Origin: Dichotomocladium elegans
Taxonomy: Eukaryota; Mucoromycota; Mucoromycetes; Mucorales; Lichtheimiaceae
Assembly (NCBI GenBank): GCA_025716815.1
Contig: JAIXMN010000002.1
Coordinates: forward strand, 496,001 to 560,000
DNA length: 64,000 nucleotides
Direction of reading: 5' to 3'
Positions 48,985 through 58,996 of this stretch are shown here, one piece after another. The notes under the pieces were generated by a model. The model was not told the DNA's origin, ran no database searches, and saw nothing but the letters and a program-made list of their open reading frames with translations. Position numbers and translations under genes: made by a program. Position 1 is the first letter of the stretch, and the number at the start of each line of letters is the position of its first letter.

Positions 48985-49532
48985 GATATGATAGTGATAA
49001 GGAACTACGAAGATTTTTTTCAGGCCCGTGACAAGATCTCCACATATTATTTCAGTCAGCCGCATAAGCTTAATATCTCCTCAGGTAGTTTATATTCCTT
49101 CGTCCATATTTTTAGATACATCTATCGGTTCTTAAAGATTGCTTTTACCATGTTGTATCATTAAAATATTATGGAAACTGCTGTTAGGAAACTGATATAT
49201 GTAGAACAATCATTGTACGGGTAATATATGTTCCGGTTGTCATGGAAAAGCATATAACCGGGTTGCTCTCGACTTATACAGAGCCCAAGCAAGGCAATTT
49301 CATCTCCGCTATTGAGTTACAAACTCCGTAGTGTGTTTCAATTTCCTTGAAAACCCACCCTTCCAAGCACTTCATACCGATTTTTGAACCTCCATAACTT
49401 TTTAACAAAGGGCAATACTACAATTCTGGTCCAATAGATTTAATCTATAACGCAAGGAGAACAATGTTATCAGATTAGAATTATGAAATACTGCCTCAAT
49501 AATTTTTTATCAGCATTTAAAAAATTTGATTT

Positions 49533-49562
49533 TTTGTGGCTGTTATAAATGAAATGCACCAT
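49533..49562 (-). repeat. Right terminal inverted repeat of the DDE transposon
   Basis: Reverse complement begins ATGGTGCATTTCATTTATAA; the only difference from the left end is C for T at repeat position 21. Confidence 0.9.
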
Positions 49563-49565
49563 ACT

Positions 49566-51916
49566 GTATGCTCTACACACATCTCTCATCCGTCAATGTC
49601 CTTACTATTATGTCTTTTTGAAAATGATTGTCGTTTTCGCACCCTTTGATCAGAGGGAGGATTATTGCAATGGAATAAATCAGTTTTGCTGCTTGGAAAT
49701 TCTATTTGTATATCCATATGAAAGCCTGAGGAACGTTGTAAAGGCCTGCTCATGTAAAAAGCATGTAAGTGATGGATATACCAGAACGTTTTTTTTTTTT
49801 GGTAGTTGGCACGCTCTGTTAAGTTAATGTAGTAGTTCAATTGACGTATAGGCCTTATCCGGTACACCAAGACCGTTGCCTGCGATAAGGACCTGGCAAT
49901 AGCCTCTTGCAAGGCAGAAGTTCTCGGCGTTTCATTTAGTGGTCATCAAGAATTCCTATCTGTCACAGTAGTGATTGCAGAATGAATGATCCATGATACC
50001 GCGAGACAAGCATATCGCGCTGGATTTTTAAGAAGATTTACCGACATGAGGATTGTCTGGAACTGAACAAGGAAGTATTTATGGGAAATCCATTACATGT
50101 CACCTGTACAACAAGAGCGCGTTATGGGTAATGGTGCCGGTGCGTTGGAACATATTCTCCTAATCATACCACGGTCCCCGGCTACATAGGAGTTATCTAT
50201 ATTGCCGATGCTGGGAACTCCTCTTTTCTCGAAGGATATTATAAACAGTAAACATATGTGATAGCAATTAAAAGACATTCACGATTCTCATTGTATTCTT
50301 ACTCTTCAAACACCTACCAACATCACACTGTCAAAACCCTACGCACATCGTGTTAGCATAGTCAACACGCTTGGGTATGTGCTTGCTCAAAGCAAAGTGA
50401 GATGTGGGCTTATTGTGAGATAACACTACACTACAGGACACGACAGGGGTGACAATCGACTGCCAGAATGTGTCTGTCTACTTCGTGATGCTTTAGTATA
50501 TCCCCCGACGCATCATGTTAAACAGGCAGTCTATGCTGTGTATACATCACTCCAATATATGTGATATTTTTTCCCGTGCTGCATTTTCCTTTTTGGCACT
50601 GCGGCAATGAGAGCCATTTATTGCTTATTATTATACATTTTTGTGGCGGCTGATAATATATGCATGTACGGTGTTCTGCGATTGAAGGCAATGGTCATTG
50701 AGAATATGGATAAAGATGATATACAATGTGTTTAGCCACTTCAACTGAATCGGACTGTTACATGTTTCACTTCATGAGCATCATGCAATATTGTTGCAAG
50801 TTCTTCAGAGGTAAGACATGGACGTTTCATTGCTTCATCGATTGGTGATGATCGTTTGATGCAAGTATCGAGGTGCACCAGGAAACATGGAAGGTTCTAT
50901 TCCGGAGAGGGAGCCTGAGAAACGGCTACCACATCCAAATAAGGCAGCAGGCGCGCCAATTACCCCAATCCCGACAAGGGGAGGTAGTGACAATACATAA
51001 CAATGCAGGACCTTTTAGTTCTTGTAATTGGAATGTGTACAATTAAACCCTTTAACGAGGATCCATTGGAGGGCAAGTCTGGTGCCCAGCAGCCGTAGAT
51101 TTTCGAGGGAATCTGGGACCTGAATGCGACCAAGCTGAACATAAATATACAGGCCGTCGGCGAGGATTGTGCAAAGATAGAAGTCGACGACATAATTTAA
51201 ACAAATGAAGATTCATAAACAGGAACAGTTCCTTTTTGGGCATAATAAAAGGAGCCACCGACAGCTTGGACTGTCAGAGTGCATTTGACATCGCCCGTGT
51301 GCAAATGCAAGAATTTGACTGCCCATCGCCTTCCTCGAGCCGTGCGACCTCAGTGCGTAGCAATGACACTGACTCTTTGCCTGAAAGAAGTAGAGAAAAA
51401 AGACTCGAGTGCGTCGCACCATTGCTGAGAAACTGCTTGTTGTCAAAGCCGTGGTTGACAAGTGCCTATCCTTCGCGGCTGTGGGGGTCAACTTCGTCTT
51501 TGCAAAAATATGCTAAACGCATAGTGTCTTTGTGCAGGGATTAGTGGTGTGTCTTCATCTCCTCGAGTTAAACTTCGCCAAATTTTCTCTGGCAACCACC
51601 ATTGCTGAGGCGACCAACCGTCGAAGTTGCGTTTGACCACCACCGAGTCGAACGAGAAAATCCCGAGTGCAAAGATATCATGCATTTGCTCCGTCTCTGA
51701 CATTACTGCATCCGGTCGATCGCTTGATGTTGTGGAGTCCTTGCATGTACGGTTGAGCCTAATATTATGTACGGATGAATTACTTTTTTAAGTCAGTAAA
51801 ACTTATTTAATTACCGGCGAAACAATCTCCTCTGGTGTGGTTGGTGAAAGAATGGGCTCAAGATGGTATCCAAATAGTTCGTACCGATCATCATACATGT
51901 CACTTTGTTCGGGAGG
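49566..51916. other. Region without recognised gene
   Basis: About 2.3 kb between the DDE transposon and the direct repeats. Minus-strand frames at 51703-51488 (MSETEQMHDIFALGIFSFDS) and around 51491-51213 look somewhat protein-like but could not be spliced into one product or given a family. The rest is AT-rich with chance frames. Confidence 0.4.
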
Positions 51917-52078
51917 TTTGAACACTGCTTTTTGTTAGCATTCAGAAATAATGTGAATGCCTTCTTATGCTAAATTACCAGTTGGTTAACATTCAGATGA
52001 GAGGAATGTCTTCTTCGTTGAAGTCCTGGATTAGCATCGTTAAGGACAGGAATGTTTCATATCGTCCAGACCGTCTTT
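51917..52078 (+). repeat. ~160-bp direct repeat, copy 1
   Basis: Begins TTTGAACACTGCTTTTTGTT and runs to the CCAGACCGTCTTTGA region. It matches copy 2 at 52783-52946 with scattered substitutions. The spacing between copies is about 870 bases, with the plus arm of the palindrome between them. Confidence 0.85.
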
Positions 52079-52294
52079 GATGTCGAGTGACTTGCTATTT
52101 AGAGTTTACAAGCTTTTTATTCATGATTAGGATCTGTATATTGTTTTAGAGTGTAGTAGTTGCGTACTTCTCGAGTGTGGTTATTTGTCGTTATCAGTCG
52201 TCAAAGAAAGATCCTTGAGGAAAGAGGGTTGAACCTCGGTGTATTATAGAACAGGCTTGTGTTATATAAATTCGCCCGGCCTGTGCTTCACCGC

Positions 52295-52785
52295 GGAGTC
52301 GAATAATACTCAGTTTTGATACCCGACACATGCAGCAAAACGCTTCAAAAAAAAGTATCGGATACGCGTCTCGTCAAGGGCAGTGCTTAACAGAAGAAAG
52401 TTAGACTTGGTAAATGATATACGGAAAAATGTCTCTGTTACTGAGGAAATATATAGAGATCAGACAATACCTATCCGGAAATAACCACCCGCTGGTTAAC
52501 ACATTTCTCGAGGATTTGCGGAATAAACGCGCGACCCTGGAATACATTTCACAATTTCAAACACGCGAACAAGCAGAATCTGCTTTCAGCCGCAAATTCA
52601 ATACTCTAAGCATGCAAGTGAAAAAGTTAAGCCGAGAGCTGCTCGAAATCTTGGCACAGAAATTGTAGACTGGGAACAATTATTTGCGATGTCCAAAACA
52701 TTAAGAAACCATTCCTTGGGAGCGATCCGAACGTTTGGTTCCGCGGCGATTCCGTTAAGAGATGAGTTCGTTGCGCTTGTGCTTT
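52295..52785 (+). repeat. Palindrome arm 1 (plus copy), about 0.5 kb
   Basis: This segment reappears inverted at 53548-54050 at roughly 95% identity or better by eye. Its outer end (GCGGAGTCGAATAATACTCA) is part of the DIRS inverted terminal repeat. The rest is sequence flanking that element, including a frame with TREQAESAFSRKFNTLSMQV and LSRELLEILAQKL. The arm therefore looks like a second DIRS terminus plus shared flank. Small differences (for example CTTCAAAAAAAAGTATCGG against CTTCCGTAAAGAC) show it is not an assembly mirror. Confidence 0.85.
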
Positions 52786-52946
52786 GAACACTACTTTTTG
52801 TTAGCATTCAGAAATAATGTGAATGCCTTCTTATGCTAAATTACCAGTTGGTTAACATGCAGATGAGAGAAATAAATGTCTTTTTCCTTGGCGTCCTGGA
52901 TTAGCATCGCTAATGACAGAAATGCTTCATCTCGCCCAGACAGTCT
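52783..52946 (+). repeat. ~160-bp direct repeat, copy 2
   Basis: Second copy of the repeat at 51917-52078, lying directly after palindrome arm 1. Differences include a 5-base insertion (AATAAATGTC against AATGTC) and several substitutions. Confidence 0.85.
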
Positions 52947-53276
52947 TGACGACCCGCTTTCAATTCCGCCCCTGTAAACATCTTATCAATTTGCATTGGT
53001 ATATATTCGATATCCCAACACTAGTGTTGTTATAACTTGCTGTACGTACGTTCACAATTTTTCTCAACTTCATGTAGAAACCATCTTCAACGGTGAGCTT
53101 GTCATCGAAGTACCGGTTTCGGATTTCTTGGTAAACCGAATCAATGCAATCGCCACCAACCGACGCAACAAAATCTTTATCATTTCCATTCTTTGTCAAT
53201 GACATAATATTGGATAATGAACTTGATTGCTTTGTTAATGATAGAATGGGCCTTTACGAGATGTAAATAGAATAGC

Positions 53277-53500
53277 TTACAGAACCTTCTGCAAATCGTA
53301 GACAAGGTATAGGTTATACCTTTTTGCACGTCTCAACGCAATCTCTTGGTATTTGCGCAACGCAGGCGTCCAGTTCCACCTCGTTGCTAAGAATGAACGG
53401 CGTCGTTGCTGGTTCCCAAGTGAAAGTTCTTCTTCTTCCTCACTATCTGGTGCCGCTTCTGGATCACCTAGATGTTCGATCGGCTCTTCACCATCCTGTA
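53277..53500 (-). pseudogene. Acidic/basic protein fragment of unknown element
   Basis: A minus-strand frame reading DGEEPIEHLGDPEAAPDSE, then EELSLGNQQRRRSFLATRW and NWTPALRKYQEIALRRAKRY, ending at a stop at 53277. Its upstream part would lie in palindrome arm 2, which carries related coding-like sequence in mixed frames (VDWEQLFAMSKTLRNHSLG). A further piece, KDFVASVGGDCIDSVYQEI, lies at 53205-52960. The whole reads like a decayed gene, possibly of a mobile element, into which the DIRS copy inserted. Family not recognised. Confidence 0.4.
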
Positions 53501-53547
53501 TAACATTTTAGTTCCGATATATAGTATAGGATATCAAACTTTACCGT

Positions 53548-54050
53548 CACAAGCGCAACGAACTCATCTCTTAACGAAGTTCGCCACGGAACCAAACGTT
53601 CGGATCGCTCCCAAGGAATGGTTTCTTAATGTTTTGGACATCGCAAATAATTGTTCCCAGTCTACAATTTCTGTGCCAAGATTTCGAGCAGCTCTCGGCT
53701 TAACTTTTTCACTTGCATGCTTAGAGTATTGAATTTGCGGCTGAAAGCAGATTCTGCTTGTTCGCGTGTTTGAAATTGTGAAATGTATTCCAGGGTCGCG
53801 CGTTTATTCCGCAAATCCTCGAGAAATGTGTTAACCAGCGGGTGGTTATTCCCGGATAGGTATTGTCTGATCTCTATATATTTCCTCAGTAAGAGACATT
53901 TTTCCGTATATCATTTACCAATTCTAACTTACTTCTGTTAAGCACTGCCCTTGACGAGACGCGTAATTGATACATTTTTGTCTTTACGGAAGCGTTTTGC
54001 TGCATGTTTCGGGTATCAAAATTGAGTATTATTCGACTCCGCGGTACAAT
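53548..54050 (-). repeat. Palindrome arm 2 (inverted copy)
   Basis: Reverse complement of 52295-52785. Its right part overlaps the left inverted terminal repeat of the DIRS element (from 53980). About 760 bases of unique or decayed sequence separate the two arms. Confidence 0.85.
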
Positions 54051-54643
54051 TGTAATAGCGGGGGTTTTTTCGTAATACAGAGATAGAAATAGGAACTGAT
54101 GGGATACTTATGCTAGCTTGGATGTTTACGGATATGTGTATATAAGTAGGGTTAGTCCCGGGGGTAGTCGTTGTTTTAGAAAGTCATCTAATTTACTAGT
54201 AATCCTGTTTAGGTGTTGTATAGTAAATAAGGTCATAGGATAGATACTGGTTTGATCGTTACAACAATTTTGCACCGCCTAAAAATAATTTTGGACTGGA
54301 ATACCGGGTCAATGAAAATGGAAAAAGCATTATCATGTTAGAAAGTGGTAGACACATGTTTCCAGTGGATGCGATCACTAGGATAGCAAGCCTCCTGAAC
54401 AGATGTTCAGCACAGATAATGAATCTAATGGTAATGAAATGGACAGTATGGAGGTCCCCAACACATCAAAGCATATCGACGTTACAAAGACAACAATGAT
54501 TCTTTTGGCGGAGGCCGTAGGCCGAACGCCTATCTTCATTATCCGAAAAGATGGAGGCAGGGATTGTGTTACCATCTTTCCATTATTTATCTCGAGAAAA
54601 GCTAGTATAAAAAGGAATTATGTATCCTATTCTACATCTTTAT

Positions 54644-54685
<42 letters not shown>

Positions 54686-54690
54686 GCAAG
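53980..54690 (+). repeat. DIRS left inverted terminal repeat
   Basis: Matches the reverse complement of 58380-58883 in blocks: ATTCGACTCC-CGGTACAATTG, TTTACGGATATGTGTATATA, CCTGTTTAGGTGTTGTATAG and GGCGGAGGCCGTAGGCCGAA. The central part (about 54260-54500) is not shared with the right copy and is longer. Confidence 0.88.
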
Positions 54691-54728
54691 AGGGAGGGAG
54701 GGATTGTGTCTTCAGCATTTGAACGATC

Positions 54729-55268
54729 TTAGCTGCCCAAAGTCAAGGTTGTGAAGTCAGTGTTCGATTCCCTGGAGAGTCTGTAGAAAGTGTCGAAAAC
54801 TTGCTGGCTGTTCCAGAATCCATGGGACACCACGTCGTCTATCGTGGCTCCAGCTCGGGTTGCTCGTGTAGGTCCCAGAGCCCGTGCGTTGATACGCTTA
54901 TGGCCAGGGGGCTCATGAAGATGTGACATGATGCTAGAAATATACTTGCTAATCCTTTGAGTCCCTATGGGCTTGCTGGTGTTGTTGATTTTGCGGAAAA
55001 GACAGTTGATGACGATTGTGGAAAGCACAGGGTGTTGTATACGACAAGGTTCCCTAGCATATTGCTGGTAATATGCCTGGAAAGCTTGAACAGGACAAAG
55101 CAAGGGGTCTGCGTGTCGGGAGATGGTGATGTTCTTATGTATGCGCTGACCCAATCGTTTTTCCTTTGGGGCGACGACAACTAAGCGAAGAGATTCATGA
55201 ACAGGAGCTGGGTCACTTTGGTCCAGGTCGATCCGCTCAATGTCCGAGGACCACATGAAGCCACACAC
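54729..55268 (-). pseudogene. DIRS tyrosine recombinase, C-terminal catalytic part
   Basis: Frame with SSDIERIDL (the region normally carrying the first catalytic arginine; it appears as W-S-S here, so it may be lost), INARALGPTRATRAG (second Arg region), DDVVSHGFWNSQQVFDTFYR (His/Trp and the nucleophile Tyr in TFYRLS). It ends SNTDFTTLTLGS. The N-terminal half lies upstream in another frame. The YR resolves or integrates circular cDNA in DIRS elements. Confidence 0.75.
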
Positions 55269-55457
55269 CCTGAGAAGCCAGCATAGCTTGGCGGTTAGGT
55301 CACCCTGGCTCAGTCCTATGTTTGGCCCATTTTGAGAGAAGTAGTCAGGATGGGTTGGACGTTTACATCTGTGTTAATGTTAGGACGGAGAGAATTAGCC
55401 CGGAGTGCTTTGAAGGATGACTGATAGAGCCAGGAAGAGTAAATGGATTGACGGTCT

Positions 55458-56520
55458 TCATACAGGTCTAATATAGCGGAACGGTAAGTCTCCACGGTGG
55501 CTATTGACCACCCATGCGTTCGTTGTCCGTGTGCGCTGAAGGTTCCGACGAGTTGACAAGTGCTTCACGACACCATCGTCTGAATTGCTGTGAACGTTGG
55601 AATATTGCGCAGTGCTCTGTTGTCTGTCAGGGTGTAGGATGGTGGCCCGAGCATCATCGTTTGCCCCTGCCATGGTCAAGCGTCGAAGCTTATGTTCCAT
55701 GCCCACAGTTTCCACTGGGGATTCTTGTCTAATACGCTTGTGGGTGTCCCGGGTGCTGGGAGGACTGCCCGGCGGGGAATTTGGAGAGGACGTTTGCGGG
55801 ACAGTGACTTGATCATCGGGTACCAGATTGCCGACTGCCATTGCTGGGTGATCACTGTTGCATTCATCGTTTCTTGCTGTAGTTTCTTGATGATCGCTGG
55901 TAATAGATTCCATGGTGGGTTGATGAATACGCGGCTGAATGATTGCCAAGGAACCTGCATGGCGTTCGTGGCTAGCGCTGTTGGGTCCCATTTCCAGGAC
56001 ACGAATCTCTTGGTCTGTGCGTTCTGTCTCGACGCGAACAGGTCGACTTGGTGTGGTCCCCATATCCTGTTCAGTCGTTTGAAGAAGAGGGGATTTAGTC
56101 GCCATTCCAGTTGGAGGAGAAACCCTCGAGATGGTGCGTCGGCCGGATTGAACTGAGAGGGAACGTACAAGAGATGTAGACGTGTTCCCGTCTTCAAGCA
56201 GACGTCCCAGATACGATCCGCCAGTTCCATCATGACCGGTGACTTCGTCCCGCCAAACTTGTTCACATAGGCAATCGTGGTAGTGTTGTCGCAGTAAACC
56301 AGTAAGTTCTGCCATCTGAAAAGGGGGGATTTGCAACAAATACCACGGGACTTTCAACTCTTTCCAGTTGATGTGTTGTTGGTATTCCTCTGGTGACCAA
56401 TTCCTTTTCCATACATGGTTGGCTCAAACAATTCCCCATCCCTTGTCTGATGCATCTGTAAATATTTCTCTGGTTGGGGTCGATGGTAGGAATCCCTGTC
56501 CATTCCAATTTCGAATGCTG
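55458..56520 (-). pseudogene. DIRS RNase H and adenine-methylase-like region (frame-broken)
   Basis: RNase H is visible as IFTDASDKGWGIV, then a stop, NWSPEEYQQHINWKELK and, in a shifted frame, LHLLYVPSQFNPADAPSR. After it comes the block typical of DIRS elements, QVDLFASRQNAQTKRFVSW, and FINPPWNLLPAIIK, whose NPPW matches the catalytic motif of N6-adenine methylases, and then QQWQSAIWYPMIKSLS. The frames differ from that of the reverse transcriptase by one base, so at least one frameshift is present. Confidence 0.75.
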
Positions 56521-57315
56521 TCACACCACTATCTGAGTTCCTGTTTGGCCTTGTCTGTTATGGGAATTGTCGAGGTCCATGCTTGATGTTGTTGGATGGC
56601 CTGATTCTTGAGGGAGAGAAGTTGTCGTGTTTTGAGGCGTGCCGGGGAAACTGCCAGCGTCATGGCTTGCGCTTTGCCTATGAATGCTGCTATTTGTCGT
56701 GCAGACGTCCATTCTTGATGAAATCAACCGGGCCGCTTCCCTCCGTAGGTCGCGGATCTTGTTCGGAGGTACCGTTAGTGACATATTCCGTGTGTCTATT
56801 TTGAAACCCAGGTGCAGAAGAGATTGAGAGGGAGTTAAATGAGACTTGCTGTGTTTGATCAGAAACCCCAGTTCCAGTAGCTTCTTCAGCACCAGACGAG
56901 TGTGTCTCATGGAAGTGCGGTGGTCTTTGGCCGCAATCAAAAGGTCGTCGAGATAGGCGGTAAGATGTATTCCCTTTCTTCTCGCCTATTTGAGGACGGG
57001 GGGAAGAATTCGGGTAAAGACATATGGGCTCAGAGAAAGACCAAAAACGAGACACTGGAATTGGTAAAGTGCGTTGGGCCATGTGAATTGTAGGTATCGG
57101 CGCGAAGGATAAATTGGTACGTGTAGGAAGGCGTCCGTAAGATCGATGCTTGTAAGAGAATCCCGCGGATTGATTATGTTGCACACTTGATTGATTGTTT
57201 CCATTTTGAAATGTCGGGGAACCACATATTGGTTGAGAGCTTTCAGATTCAGGACGGGTCGGCGGTCTCCCGTTTTCTTGGGAATTGTAAAGATTGTTGA
57301 ATGGAAACCTGGAGT
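56521..57315 (-). pseudogene. DIRS reverse transcriptase (in-frame stop)
   Basis: Reads GFHSTIFTIPKKTGDRRPVL, NLKALNQYVVPRHFKMETI, SLTSIDLTDAFLHVPIYP, QFQCLVFGLSLSPYVFTRI, then TAG at 56986, and continues in the same frame as ARRKGIHLTAYLDDLLIAA with the YLDD active site. One nonsense codon thus separates the palm from the active-site box. The upstream gag-like frame is continuous with it except for a TAA at 57316. Confidence 0.8.
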
Positions 57316-58338
57316 TTACCACGGTACTTCCTCGATTGCTTGTTTCGCGAGCAGATTTGAATTTCCTGGTCGATGGCCCCCTGTTCGTTCTGTTGATGAG
57401 GGGGTAGATAGTGCTGGAAATGACCCATATGAAGAGGGAGGCGCTTTAAGAAAGGAATGCGGAAGCCTTCCTGAGTAACGCTTAGCACCCATTTGTCGGC
57501 CGTCAGAGTCTGCCATGCTTGTGGGAAGAAGGAGAGACGGCCACCTATTGCGAGTGGTCATGCCTTTTGCCATGTGGGTCCCGTGGGCCGGAGCGAAAAT
57601 CCTTCTTCGTGTCTTGGCGGTGGCCTTGTTGGGACAAATCCGCGGGTCGTCCTTGTTGTTCTTGTTCATACTTTGATGTTTGGGTCGAAAGGGATGCGCC
57701 TTTCCCTTTTTTGTTGTACGTGGTTTGACGTCGTTGGGACGCCTGGTGCACTGCGCGGGCGAGGGTAGCTTGTTCAACCAAGTCTTTGGGCTCCACCAGA
57801 TGTGATGGTCCTTTCTCGCCCATTCGAGGAGTAGCATTAGAAATCCCCGCAGCACGATACATATTGTCAATGCGCAATTGTGTGATGTGCCACGTTGATT
57901 AATTCCACTGTCGCTTCTTGTGGAACTTGGCCCCCAGAACGGAGAGTGCGGTGAAGGAAATAGTCCGGTGGCCTTGTGATGCCGGACAGGCGAGACTGGA
58001 TCATGGAATTGGTGGTCGATCCGCTTTGTCGCGGTTCCCATGGAAATTTGATTGAGAGTGGGGGGCATATATTCGCGCGGACAAGCCGATAAAAACCTTT
58101 TTCGCTCAATATCAGATAGCGGGTGACGGAAGAAATCATTAGCAAAGCCTGGAAGGGCTTCCCGAAATTCAGTGTATGGTGAAAATTCAGTATCTGGGTC
58201 GCAAGTGGATATGAAAGGGACTCCGTCCACTGGGCGAGATATGCCTTCCAGAGCAGAAACACGCTGAAGGAGAGCCATAGCCCAAGCAGGGGCGTTGTTA
58301 ACGTCGTTGGGCTCATTGAAATTGTCATCAGAGTTCAT
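57316..58338 (-). CDS. DIRS gag-like protein
   Basis: 340 codons from ATG 58338 (MNSDDNFNEPNDVNNAPAW). The acidic N-terminus with ALLQRVSALEG may form a coiled coil. The middle has DIERKRFLSACPREYMPP, and the C-terminal half is basic and Lys/Arg/Pro-rich. No zinc knuckle is seen. It ends AIEEVPW directly before the reverse transcriptase in the same frame. The C-terminal half might be out of its original frame, as an alternative frame at 57877-57545 (GEKGPSHLVEPKDLVEQATL) also looks protein-like. Confidence 0.6.
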   Translation of the reverse strand: MNSDDNFNEPNDVNNAPAWAMALLQRVSALEGISRPVDGVPFISTCDPDTEFSPYTEFREALPGFANDFFRHPLSDIERKRFLSACPREYMPPTLNQISMGTATKRIDHQFHDPVSPVRHHKATGLFPSPHSPFWGPSSTRSDSGINQRGTSHNCALTICIVLRGFLMLLLEWARKDHHIWWSPKTWLNKLPSPAQCTRRPNDVKPRTTKKGKAHPFRPKHQSMNKNNKDDPRICPNKATAKTRRRIFAPAHGTHMAKGMTTRNRWPSLLLPTSMADSDGRQMGAKRYSGRLPHSFLKAPPSSYGSFPALSTPSSTERTGGHRPGNSNLLAKQAIEEVPW

Positions 58339-58379
58339 AATAAGGCTCGTCGGATCGTGTACCAGGAGCGAGCTTTTCT

Positions 58380-58883
58380 CTCTCTCTCGATGATAAAGAT
58401 GTAGAATAGGATACTAGTTTTTCTCGAGGTAAAATGGAAAGATGATAACACAATCCCTGGCTCCACCTTCTCGGATAATGAAGATAGGCGTTCGGCCTAC
58501 GGCCTCCGCCGAAAGAATCGTTATCCATCCTTTCTATTTCCGGTTTGCCTCAATATTTATATTTTGGAACTGGAATGATTGTAACAGTCAACCAGTATCT
58601 ATCCTATGACCTTATCTACTATACAACACCTAAACAGGATCACTAGTAAATTAGATGACTTTCTAAAACAATAACTATCCCCGGGACTAACCCTACTTAT
58701 ATACACATATCCGTAAACATCCAAGCTAGTATAAATATCCCATCAGTTAGCAATACAATAAACAGCAGTTCCTATTTCTATCTCCGTACTACGAAAAACC
58801 ACTGCTATTACAATTGTACCGTGGAGTCGAATAATACTCAATTTTGATACCCGACACATGCAGCAACACTTTTCCGTAAAGAC
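58380..58883 (-). repeat. DIRS right inverted terminal repeat (5' side of the coding strand)
   Basis: Contains the same ordered blocks as the left copy in inverted orientation, ending at a CT-rich microsatellite next to the gag-like start. A short frame MDNDSFGGGRRPNAYLHYP starts within it. Confidence 0.88.
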
Positions 58884-58996
58884 TAGGTATCCGCTGTGGA
58901 TGCTTTAAAAGTTATTCTATTTACGATACGCGCAAATAGAACTTCAAGAATTCGGGTGGTTGTGACTTCCAGAACAGCGCGGATGAGCTCATTCAG

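Larger units (their letters stand above)
46798..49562 (-). mobile_element. Complete DDE cut-and-paste transposon, 2765 bp
   Basis: The element is bounded by 30-bp inverted repeats starting ATGGTGCATTTCATTTATAA at both ends, with one mismatch (base 21). Flanking bases give an ACT direct repeat (46795-46797 and 49563-49565). The ends can equally be read as TA-flanked with TGGTGC termini, so the target site is either 3 bp (ACT) or TA. Inside is one long minus-strand transposase frame without stops. Near-identical ends, matching flanks and an open frame together suggest a recent insertion that may still be autonomous. It is inserted in or next to older repeat debris. Confidence 0.88.
53980..58883 (-). 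mobile_element. DIRS-type tyrosine-recombinase retrotransposon, 4.9 kb, coding on the minus strand
   Basis: Inverted terminal repeats span about 53980-54690 and 58380-58883; both outer ends read GTCTTTACGG and both inner ends are GA/CT microsatellites. In minus order the element carries a gag-like frame, reverse transcriptase, RNase H, an adenine-methylase-like domain and a tyrosine recombinase, which is the DIRS layout. Instead of LTRs, DIRS elements use inverted termini and a recombinase to insert circular DNA. In-frame stops (57316, 56986), a stop inside RNase H and frame changes before RNase H and before the recombinase show that this copy is not autonomous as it stands. The left repeat is about 200 bases longer than the right because its middle differs. 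Confidence 0.88.

Noticed and set aside
47173..48986. Several plus-strand frames of 60-114 codons
   Set aside because: All lie antisense to the intact 698-codon transposase.
52214..52240. GGTTGAACCTC as a possible tRNA T-arm
   Set aside because: No matching acceptor, D-arm or anticodon stem could be drawn around it on either strand.
53472..53732. Plus-strand frame ending NNCSQSTISVPRFRAALG, also seen in inverted form at 52807-52598
   Set aside because: Its presence in both arms only reflects the palindrome; the opposite strand reads more like coding sequence (VDWEQLFAMSKTLRNHSLG).
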